DNA of 6,487 bases from Myxococcota bacterium (lineage in GTDB: Bacteria > Myxococcota_A > UBA9160 > PR03), in NCBI GenBank assembly GCA_025453505.1, contig JALOQG010000329.1, positions 1-6,487 on the forward strand, given 5' to 3'. The notes beneath the pieces were generated by a model. The model did no database searches, was not told where the DNA came from, and saw only the letters and a list, made by a program, of their open reading frames with translations. Positions 1 to 5,738 of the stretch are shown here, piece after piece. Positions within the stretch are counted from its first letter, which is position 1. Each line of letters opens with the position of its first letter. The position numbers and the translations under genes were made by a program.

Positions 1-693
1 GAGCACTGGTGGTACCGCCAGCTCCGGCGCGTCGCGCGCTTCCACCTCGACCGCTTCGTGCCCGCATGGGGCGAGCGCCGCATCCTCGACGCCGGCTGCG
101 GTACGGGCGGCAACCTCGCGCATCTCGAAGGGAGTGGCGCGCGCGTCGGGCTCGACTTCGCGCCGGAGGCGCTGGCGGGCTGCCGCTCGCGCGGACTCGC
201 GCGGCTCGTGCGCGGGTCGGTCACGGCGCTGCCCTTCGCCGACGCGTCCTTCGACGCCGCGATCTCGATGTCGGTGATCTATCACGAATGGGTGCGCGAT
301 CCCGCCGAAGCCGTGCGCGAGCTGCACCGCGTACTCGCGCCGGGCGGCGTGCTGCTCCTCGACGTGCCCGGGTACCCGTCGCTGACCTCGCCGCACGACG
401 TCGCGGTGATGACGGCGCGACGCTTCACCCCGCCGCAGCTGCGCGCGATCGTCGAGGCGGCCGGCTTCGAGGTGTTGCGGGTCACGCACTGGAACTCGCT
501 GCTCTTCCCCGCGGTGTGGGCGGCGCGGCGTCTCGGGCTCGTCGCGAGCGGCCGCGACTTCGAGACCACCGAGGCGAAGGAAGGCGGGCGCAACGGTCTG
601 CTCGACGCGCTCATGCGCGCGGAGGCCGCGCTGCTGCGGCGCATGACGCTCCCGTTCGGCGTCTCGATCCACTGCGTCGCGCGCAAGCGGTAG
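1..693 (+). CDS. Class I SAM-dependent methyltransferase, 5' end cut by window edge
   Basis: The reading frame is open from base 1 and ends at TAG 691-693, giving 230 visible residues; the true start lies upstream of the window. A GTG at base 58 is in frame but is unlikely to be the start, because the preceding residues (EHWWYRQLRR) match the N-terminal motif often seen just before the SAM fold. Visible motifs, numbered from the window edge: the SAM-binding glycine motif LDAGCGTGGN at 29-38, the acidic residue ending strand 2 in GLDF (Asp52), the motif II region FDAAISMSVIYHE at 84-96, and APGGVLLLDVPGY at 113-125. The C-terminal part, with FTPPQLRAIVEAAGFEV around 142-158, is typical of Methyltransf_11-type enzymes. 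The enzyme would transfer a methyl group from S-adenosylmethionine. The substrate cannot be read from the sequence; relatives act on small molecules, lipids or glycan precursors. No signal peptide or membrane segment is visible. The gene converges on the crotonase gene with a 17-base gap. Confidence 0.9.
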   Translation, partial: EHWWYRQLRRVARFHLDRFVPAWGERRILDAGCGTGGNLAHLEGSGARVGLDFAPEALAGCRSRGLARLVRGSVTALPFADASFDAAISMSVIYHEWVRDPAEAVRELHRVLAPGGVLLLDVPGYPSLTSPHDVAVMTARRFTPPQLRAIVEAAGFEVLRVTHWNSLLFPAVWAARRLGLVASGRDFETTEAKEGGRNGLLDALMRAEAALLRRMTLPFGVSIHCVARKR

Positions 694-710
694 AGTCGCC
701 CGCGCGCGCG

Positions 711-1565
711 TCAGTCCGAGAACTTCCGCAGCTTCCACCAGGGAAAGAAATCCGGCATGTCGGTCGAGGGCTTCATCGCGAATCGCGGCGGGCGCTTCTC
801 GAGGAAGCTCTGGACGCCCTCGTAGGCGTCGGGCGAGCGGCCCATCGAGAAGATCGCCTTCGAGTCGATCTGGTGCGCGGCCATCGGATGATCCGCGCCC
901 AGCATGCGCCACAGCATCTGCCGCGAGAGCGCGACCGAGATCGCGCTGGTGTTGTCGGCGATCTCGCGGGCGAGCGCGTGCGCCGTCGCGAGCAGATCCG
1001 CCGCCGGCACGACGCGCGACACCAGCCGTCCCGCGAGCGCTTCCTGCGCGTCGAAGACGCGGCCGGTCGCGACCCACTCCATCGCCTGGGAGATGCCGAC
1101 CACGCGCGGCAGGAACCACGAGCTGGCGGCCTCCGGCACGATGCCGCGGCGCGCGAACACGAAGCCGAAGCGCGCCGCGTCGCTCGCGATGCGCACGTCC
1201 ATCGGCAGCGTCATCGTCGCGCCGACGCCGACCGCCGGCCCGTTCACCGCCGCGATGAACGGCTTCACGCTCTCGAAGATGCGCAGCGTGACGCGGCCGC
1301 CGCCATCGCGGTGCTCGTGCACCTGCTGCTGCGCGCTCGAATCGAAGGTGCCACCCCCCGTGCCGAGATCCGCGCCGGCGCAGAATCCGCGTCCCGCGCC
1401 GGTCACGACCACCGCGCGCACGTCGTCGTTCGCGTCGATCTCGTCGAGCAGCGCGAGCCAGTCGTGCATCATCTGCGTGGTGAAGGCGTTGAGCCGGTCG
1501 GGACGGTGCAAGGTGACGGTCATCACGCGATCGCGCACTTCGGTCAGCAGCGTTTCGTAGGCCAT
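711..1565 (-). CDS. Crotonase-superfamily enoyl-CoA hydratase/isomerase
   Basis: ATG at 1565-1563 to TGA at 713-711, 284 residues, a normal length for the family. The start is fixed by GAGGAG seven bases upstream. Crotonase landmarks: RPDRLNAFT at 21-29, the first oxyanion-hole loop FCAGADL at 61-67 (Ala63), the second at AVNGPAVGVG 106-115, and a C-terminal helical tail ending in a PDFFPWW segment (271-277) that I recall from crotonases of high-GC bacteria. The family acts on acyl-CoA thioesters in the cytoplasm, stabilising an enolate. The two catalytic glutamates of classical enoyl-CoA hydratase (rat Glu144 and Glu164) appear replaced by Thr117 and Phe136. Glu145 in VPEAASS sits where delta3,delta2-enoyl-CoA isomerases such as ECI2/Eci1 carry their single catalytic Glu. 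Isomerase-type or other crotonase chemistry is therefore as likely as hydration; these alignments are from memory. It is the last gene of the minus-strand group, 29 bases after the kinase gene. Confidence 0.93.
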   Translation of the reverse strand: MAYETLLTEVRDRVMTVTLHRPDRLNAFTTQMMHDWLALLDEIDANDDVRAVVVTGAGRGFCAGADLGTGGGTFDSSAQQQVHEHRDGGGRVTLRIFESVKPFIAAVNGPAVGVGATMTLPMDVRIASDAARFGFVFARRGIVPEAASSWFLPRVVGISQAMEWVATGRVFDAQEALAGRLVSRVVPAADLLATAHALAREIADNTSAISVALSRQMLWRMLGADHPMAAHQIDSKAIFSMGRSPDAYEGVQSFLEKRPPRFAMKPSTDMPDFFPWWKLRKFSD

Positions 1566-1572
1566 GGCGACA

Positions 1573-1578
1573 CTCCTC
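1573..1578 (-). promoter_or_regulatory. Ribosome binding site of the crotonase gene
   Basis: GAGGAG on the minus strand, seven bases before the ATG at 1565. It decides the start: the same frame stays open far upstream without stops, but that upstream part is an arginine- and alanine-rich shadow of the kinase gene. Confidence 0.75.
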
Positions 1579-1594
1579 GCTGAATCGGTCTCGC

Positions 1595-2593
1595 TCAGCG
1601 TGCTTCCGGATGGATGGTGACGCCCGCGACGGGCGCGGGCCGGTAGAGTTCGCTGGCGCCCGCGCCGCGCAGCGCGCGTTCGATGGGCGCGGGATCGGCG
1701 TGCGTCCAGAGCGCGACGATCGTGCCACCGCCGCCCGCGCCGGCCAGCTTCGCGCCGAGCGCGCCCGCGCGGAGCGCCGCCTCGATCAGCTTCTCGTTCG
1801 GCTCGCCCGAGCCGCCGAAGTCGCGCTGGATCGCGTGATTCTCGTTCATCAGCGCGCCGAGGCGCGGCCAGTCGCCGCGCAGCAACGCGGTCTTGCCCTC
1901 GCGCGCGATCGCGGCGACGCGCTCGTAGCCCGACACCACGGCCGGATCGCCCTGCTCCCAGCGCGCCCGGATCGGCGCGTGCACCGAGCCCGAATGGTGC
2001 GCGACGCCGGTGAAGCCGAGCACGAACGGCAGCGCCGGCACGAACGGCGCGAGATCCTCGACGCTCGCGAACGGCTCGCCCGGCGTCGCGAAGGCGCGCT
2101 GCTTGCCGCGCAGGTCGACCGAGCGGAGACCGCCGAAGCTGCACAGGTACGCATCGACCCAGCCGCACGCGACCCCGAGCCCCTCGCGCTCGGTGCGACG
2201 CACGCGCTCCGCCAGCTCGTAGAGCGACGGCGTCTCGCCGCGCCACGCCGCGAGACCACGCACGATCGCCGTGAGCAGCGCCGTCGAGCCGGCGATGCCG
2301 CTGCCGAAGGGAATCTCGGTGTCGAAGTCGATGCGCACGCGCAGCGACTCGCGATCCGGCTCGGCCGCGAGCGCCGCGCGCGCGATGTCGAAGACGTCGC
2401 CGCGCAGTGCGAGATCCGCATCGCTCGCGATCTCGATCGCCTCGTCGCCCGTCGCGACGACCAGGCCCGGGGCCTCCGAGAACGCCGCGCGGGCGCGGCA
2501 CGGCACGGCGCAGCCGATCACTGTGCCGCCGTAGAGATCGGAGGGATTGCCGATCAGGTTGGCACGAGCCGGCGCGCTGACGCTCAGCCGCAC
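1595..2593 (-). CDS. GHMP-family sugar kinase, glucuronokinase-like
   Basis: GTG at 2593-2591 to TGA at 1597-1595, 332 residues. The GTG is preceded by AGGTGG at seven bases, and recognisable kinase sequence begins at once (RLSVSAPARANLIGNPSD). GHMP motifs in order: N-terminal substrate/ATP motif PARANLIGNPSDLYGG at 8-23; phosphate-binding loop IPFGSGIAGSTAL at 94-106; likely catalytic Asp147 in GWVDAY with FGGLRSVDL following; SGSVHAPIRARWEQGD at about 201-216; and C-terminal glycine motif KLAGAGGGGTIVAL at 282-295. From memory, Arabidopsis glucuronokinase has the same arrangement, including GNPSD, a GLSGSSA-type loop in place of GLGSSAA, and SGKVHSMVRQRWLDGD. This supports a sugar-1-kinase using ATP, with glucuronate or a related sugar as a candidate substrate; galactose or another sugar is not excluded. 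The protein is cytoplasmic, with no signal peptide. The gene overlaps the stop of the upstream glycosidase by 10 bases, pointing to translational coupling and shared function. Confidence 0.9.
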   Translation of the reverse strand: MRLSVSAPARANLIGNPSDLYGGTVIGCAVPCRARAAFSEAPGLVVATGDEAIEIASDADLALRGDVFDIARAALAAEPDRESLRVRIDFDTEIPFGSGIAGSTALLTAIVRGLAAWRGETPSLYELAERVRRTEREGLGVACGWVDAYLCSFGGLRSVDLRGKQRAFATPGEPFASVEDLAPFVPALPFVLGFTGVAHHSGSVHAPIRARWEQGDPAVVSGYERVAAIAREGKTALLRGDWPRLGALMNENHAIQRDFGGSGEPNEKLIEAALRAGALGAKLAGAGGGGTIVALWTHADPAPIERALRGAGASELYRPAPVAGVTIHPEAR

Positions 2594-4587
2594 GCGATCG
2601 CCACCTGCGCGGAGCCCGACGCCGGCACCTCGAGCGACACGTCGAAGCGTCCCGTCGCGGCGTCCCACGCGACGTCGAGCGCCCGCTTCGCGCCGGGCTC
2701 GCGCAGCTCGGCGCGCGCGGGCCGGCGGGCCGCCCAGCCGGTGATGCACACGCGTTCGAGGGGAGCGCCGAACACGTCGACCTCGGCTCCGCCGGCGACG
2801 CTGCGCACGTCGGCAATGCGCTTGTCGCCCGCGGTCGCGTAGAGCGAGACGTCGCCGACCACGGCGATCTCGCCGGGCAGGATCGGCGCGAGCACGCGGT
2901 AGTCCCAGCCGAGCTTCGGCAGCACGAGATCGAAGCCGCCGTCCGGCTCGACGCGCTCGAGTGCGCCGCTGCGCCAGTCCCATGCGATCACGGGCGCGGT
3001 CGGGCGATCGGCGCCGAGATCGGCGAGATCGAAGCGGAAGCGCAGCGGCCCGTCGTGATTCGACGCGTGCAGCGACACCGCGTAGACCCAGCGGCCCGCC
3101 GTGTGCTGCGAGTGCGTGGCGGCGAGCAGCGGCACCGGTTCGAGCAGGACGTGCGCGCGGAAGCAGCGGTCGAGCGCGGCGATCGGTGCGTCGGGCTTCA
3201 CGATCACGCCGTCGCGGCGGCAGCAGCGCCACAGGAGATCGGTCTCGGTGCGCCCGACGCGGTCGCCGATGCCGACGGGACCGGCGGAGAGCGTCGCGAT
3301 CAGCGCTTCCGCCTCCGCGTGCGGATCGCCGTCGCGCGGGCCGTCGCCGTCGGTGCGCGTCAGGAACACGTCCTTGAACGGGAGCAGCCCGAGCGCGCGG
3401 GCAAGCGCGTTGTTGTAGAGGAACCACGCCCAGAGTGCGCCGTTGCCGACGAAGTACTTGTAGTCGCCGCTGGTGCGGATCGAGGTCACGTGGCGCAGCG
3501 TCAGCGTCTGCAGGAAGTCCGCCGGCGACGCCATGCACCACTGCAACGTCATGCCGTTGCGCGCGGCCGCCGCGTCGAGCCCCTCCTGCCAGGCGCGCGC
3601 GCGCCCGGGCGCCTCGCGCAGACCGCGCACGCCGAGGAAGCACTCGACCAGCCAGTCGTGCTCGAAGGTCACGACGCCCCACTGCGAAGCCTGGTGCAGC
3701 AGCTCCTCGTAGAGCGCGGCGTCCTTCGGATGCGCCCGGTCGCCGTCGCGCCACGCGTCGTGCAGCTCGAAGTACGGCGAGGCGCTCGCGAAGTGGCGGC
3801 AGTGCGTCGCGAGCGGCGGATCGCCGAGCGCGCGCCGCAGCGCCGGAATGCCGTCGGGCAGGATGTCGGGGCGCGCGTCCCAGCGCACGAGCCCGGTGGG
3901 CGGCACCGAGATGTCCGGGTCGTCGAAGGGACGCAGTGTTTCGTGCGGATAGAACCAGGAGTCGAGCTGCACGACGTCGAACGGGACGTGGTCGCGACAG
4001 TAGGCGGCGCCGTTGTCCGTCCAGTACGAGAGCCGCGCGCCGAGCGCGTCGGCGTAGCGACCGGGTCGCACCGTTGCGTGTCGCTCTCGCAGGAAGCCGG
4101 CCCAGGCGTCGAGACACGCGCGCGGACCGGATCCCGCCCACACCGCCAGCTCGGTCGCGAAGCCGGCGGGCGCGACGTCGAGATCGCCGTGCCAGCCGCA
4201 ACGCACGCCGGCGTCGCTGTGCTCGCGATCGCGCGGCACCGCGATCACCTGCTCGTGGAAGGCGTCGAGCGGCGCGACGAGCAGCGTGCGCCCGTCGGGC
4301 GCCGTGAAGAGCAGCGGCATCACGATCGCGGGACGGAACGGCAGCAACACGAACGATGCGCACCCGGGATCCGAGAAGGTCGGCAGCGCGAACTCGGTGT
4401 ACTGGTGCCCGAACACGCGCGCGCCGTCGGGCAGACCGCGCGGCGCGCGCCGGTCCGCGCGCAGCCACGGCCACGCGACGGACGGCGCGTCGAAGATCTG
4501 CGTCGCGAAGCCGGCCAGGTCCGCGGCGGCTTCGAGGCGGAACACCAGCAGCGGGCGATCGCGATACGCGCGCACGGAGCAGCGCAC
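2584..4587 (-). CDS. GH36/raffinose-synthase-like glycosidase (main reading frame)
   Basis: This frame ends at TGA 2586-2584 and has its first ATG/GTG/TTG-type start at GTG 4587-4585, giving 667 residues. Coding sequence clearly continues upstream (see 4588-4756), so the natural protein is longer. Landmarks, numbered from GTG 4587: a beta-rich N-terminal part with GHQYTEFALP at 60-69 and FHEQVIAVP at 110-118; then a barrel-like region with YWTDNG 188-193, QLDSWFYP 207-214, FEHDWLVE 308-315, LQWCMASP 348-355, TSGDYKYF 372-379 and SAGPVGIGD 434-442; and a C-terminal beta-rich domain. The spacing resembles clan GH-D enzymes (alpha-galactosidases, raffinose synthases). By that analogy Asp311 is a candidate nucleophile and Asp375 a candidate acid/base; this is inference. 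The expected role is cleavage or transfer of an alpha-linked sugar. No signal peptide is seen, so it probably acts in the cytoplasm, upstream of the overlapping kinase. The exact substrate is unknown. Confidence 0.85.
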   Translation of the reverse strand: MRCSVRAYRDRPLLVFRLEAAADLAGFATQIFDAPSVAWPWLRADRRAPRGLPDGARVFGHQYTEFALPTFSDPGCASFVLLPFRPAIVMPLLFTAPDGRTLLVAPLDAFHEQVIAVPRDREHSDAGVRCGWHGDLDVAPAGFATELAVWAGSGPRACLDAWAGFLRERHATVRPGRYADALGARLSYWTDNGAAYCRDHVPFDVVQLDSWFYPHETLRPFDDPDISVPPTGLVRWDARPDILPDGIPALRRALGDPPLATHCRHFASASPYFELHDAWRDGDRAHPKDAALYEELLHQASQWGVVTFEHDWLVECFLGVRGLREAPGRARAWQEGLDAAAARNGMTLQWCMASPADFLQTLTLRHVTSIRTSGDYKYFVGNGALWAWFLYNNALARALGLLPFKDVFLTRTDGDGPRDGDPHAEAEALIATLSAGPVGIGDRVGRTETDLLWRCCRRDGVIVKPDAPIAALDRCFRAHVLLEPVPLLAATHSQHTAGRWVYAVSLHASNHDGPLRFRFDLADLGADRPTAPVIAWDWRSGALERVEPDGGFDLVLPKLGWDYRVLAPILPGEIAVVGDVSLYATAGDKRIADVRSVAGGAEVDVFGAPLERVCITGWAARRPARAELREPGAKRALDVAWDAATGRFDVSLEVPASGSAQVAIACG
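2601..2606 (-). promoter_or_regulatory. Ribosome binding site of the kinase gene, inside the glycosidase gene
   Basis: AGGTGG on the minus strand, seven bases before the GTG at 2593. It lies within the last codons of the glycosidase gene and supports the overlapping GTG start. No ATG is available near the start of the kinase fold. Confidence 0.6.
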
Positions 4588-4756
4588 GGCGAGCGGCGTC
4601 TCGTCCCAGGCGAGCGCGAGCGCCTGGTGGACGCCGAGGTCGTCGCAGCCCTCGAACGGGCGCGCACCGGTCGCGCGCGGCGCGAGCGCGGCGCCGCAAC
4701 GCGAGCCCCGATTCGGCCGCGATGCCCTGCGCTTCGATGCTCGGAGACTGCGACAC
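4588..4756 (-). other. Probable 5' end of the glycosidase gene, split by a +1 frameshift
   Basis: In the glycosidase frame, sequence upstream of GTG 4587 still looks coding: residues such as PFEGCDDLGVHQALALAWDE, with almost all codons ending in G or C, run up to about 4690, but no usable start codon exists in that frame. In the adjacent frame, GTG 4756-4754 has a good ribosome binding site (GAGGAA at 4767-4762) and opens with SQSPSIEAQGIAAESGLALR before turning arginine-rich near 4693. Joining the two requires skipping one base, somewhere between about 4710 and 4660; a run of four C on the plus strand at 4706-4709 is one candidate. The joined protein would have about 723 residues. Alternatives are a true start at GTG 4587 that loses the conserved-looking N terminus, or a start at an unusual codon. 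Confidence 0.6.
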
Positions 4757-4761
4757 GGGAG

Positions 4762-4767
4762 TTCCTC
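4762..4767 (-). promoter_or_regulatory. Ribosome binding site for GTG 4756 (glycosidase)
   Basis: GAGGAA on the minus strand with five bases before the GTG at 4756-4754. It is the only convincing start signal upstream of the glycosidase, and it lies in the frame one base off from the main body of the gene. Confidence 0.55.
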
Positions 4768-4777
4768 GTCGGACCGG

Positions 4778-4799
4778 GGCGGCGCATCGTAGCGCCGCC
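4778..4799. promoter_or_regulatory. Perfect 8-bp inverted repeat in the divergent intergenic region
   Basis: GGCGGCGC and GCGCCGCC flank a 6-base spacer (ATCGTA on the plus strand). It sits in the 78-base gap between the divergently transcribed glycosidase and cyclotransferase-hotdog genes. On the minus strand the spacer reads TACGAT, a 4/6 match to a -10 hexamer, placed so that a transcript would start about 20-25 bases before GTG 4756. No good -35 is seen. It could be an operator or a leader hairpin, or it could be chance in GC-rich DNA. Confidence 0.35.
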
Positions 4800-4823
4800 G
4801 GCGCGGTATCGTGCGAGGCCCCG

Positions 4824-4829
4824 AAAGGA
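4824..4829 (+). promoter_or_regulatory. Ribosome binding site of the cyclotransferase-hotdog gene
   Basis: AAAGGA five bases before GTG 4835-4837. It favours this GTG over the in-frame GTG at 4811, which would place eight non-conserved residues before the domain and would put this signal inside the gene. Confidence 0.6.
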
Positions 4830-4834
4830 CGCGT

Positions 4835-5707
4835 GTGGCCCTCTACTTCGCATATGGATCGAACATGGCGACCGCGCGGCTGCGCGACCGCGTGGCATCG
4901 GCGCGGCCGCTCGGCGCCGCGCGGCTCGACGGCTACGCGTGGCGCTGCGACAAGCAGAGCATCGACGGCACGGCCAAGGCGAATCTCGAGCAGGACGCCG
5001 ACGCCGAGACGTGGGGCGTTCTCTACGAGCTCGAAGGCGCCGACCTCGAGGCGCTCGACCGCAGCGAGGGCGGCTACGAGCGGATCGTCGTGATCGTGCA
5101 GCTCGGAGAAGCCGCGACGCGCGAGGCATACACCTACGTGTCGGCGCGTCGCTGCGCAGGCGACGTCGCCCCGGCCGACTGGTATATCGCGCGGATCGTC
5201 GCCGGCGCGCGCGAGCACGGATTGCCCGAGGCCTGGGTGCGCGCGCTCGAGACGGCGCGCGGTGCGCGCGAGGAGATCGTCTTCGACGACTCCGACGACG
5301 TGTGCTTCGGCTGCGGCACGAACAACCCGCGTGGACTCGGACTCCGCTTCGGCCGTGCCGGTCCGGACGCCGTCGAGACCCGCTACGTCGCGGCGGACGA
5401 CCTGTGCGGGCGGCGCGGCGTCGTACACGGCGGCGTACAGGCGACGCTGCTCGACGAGGCGATGGGGTTCGCCGCGCACGCGGCGCTCGGCGCGGTGGAC
5501 GTCGCGACCGTCGAGCTGTCGCTCCGCTACCGGCGCCCGACCCCGACGGGCGAGCCGCTGTGGATCCGGGCGCAACTCGTGCGCAGCGAGGATCGCGACG
5601 TCTGGCTGCGCGGCGAGATCCGGGACGCCGGGGGGCGCGTCTGCACCGAGGCCTCGTCGCGCTGGCGACGGCTGCGCACCCGGGCACCCCGTACGGACAC
5701 GGATTAG
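4835..5707 (+). CDS. Gamma-glutamylcyclotransferase domain fused to PaaI-like hotdog thioesterase
   Basis: GTG at 4835 to TAG at 5705-5707, 290 residues; an alternative in-frame GTG lies at 4811. Residues 1 to about 140 form a GGCT/AIG2-like domain: the ligand loop YFAYGSNM at 4-11, WGVLYEL at 60-66 and LDRSEGGYER at 74-83, with Glu78 at the position of the catalytic Glu (human GGCT Glu98). These enzymes release 5-oxoproline from gamma-glutamyl amines or dipeptides. Residues from about 150 to 280 form a PaaI/4HBT hotdog domain: CFGCGTNNPRGLGLRF at 157-172, then VVHGGVQATLLDEAMGFAA at 196-214 with Asp207 as the likely catalytic acid, as in bacterial acyl-CoA thioesterases. A short acidic linker (about 141-155) joins them. 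The reading frame is continuous with no stop between domains, so this is a true fusion in this sequence. Both domains are cytosolic, with no signal peptide. The joint substrate is unknown. The exported LVIVD-repeat gene follows after 31 bases and may be cotranscribed. Confidence 0.9.
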   Translation: MALYFAYGSNMATARLRDRVASARPLGAARLDGYAWRCDKQSIDGTAKANLEQDADAETWGVLYELEGADLEALDRSEGGYERIVVIVQLGEAATREAYTYVSARRCAGDVAPADWYIARIVAGAREHGLPEAWVRALETARGAREEIVFDDSDDVCFGCGTNNPRGLGLRFGRAGPDAVETRYVAADDLCGRRGVVHGGVQATLLDEAMGFAAHAALGAVDVATVELSLRYRRPTPTGEPLWIRAQLVRSEDRDVWLRGEIRDAGGRVCTEASSRWRRLRTRAPRTDTD

Positions 5708-5738
5708 TCTGGGTTCCCGCTGCTCCGGAGTGTCCCCC

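Noticed and set aside
9..1583. A 524-codon plus-strand frame across the methyltransferase and the region opposite the crotonase
   Set aside because: The first part is an out-of-frame reading of the methyltransferase and the second is antisense to the crotonase. No recognisable domain.
1566..2816. N-terminal extension of the crotonase frame by about 417 residues
   Set aside because: The extension overlaps the kinase gene in another frame and is low-complexity. The crotonase domain starts at the ATG 1565 with a good ribosome binding site.
4811..4834. Upstream GTG start for the cyclotransferase-hotdog protein
   Set aside because: It adds eight residues with no family support and lacks a clear ribosome binding site, whereas GTG 4835 has AAAGGA at five bases and begins right at the conserved YFAYGSNM strand.
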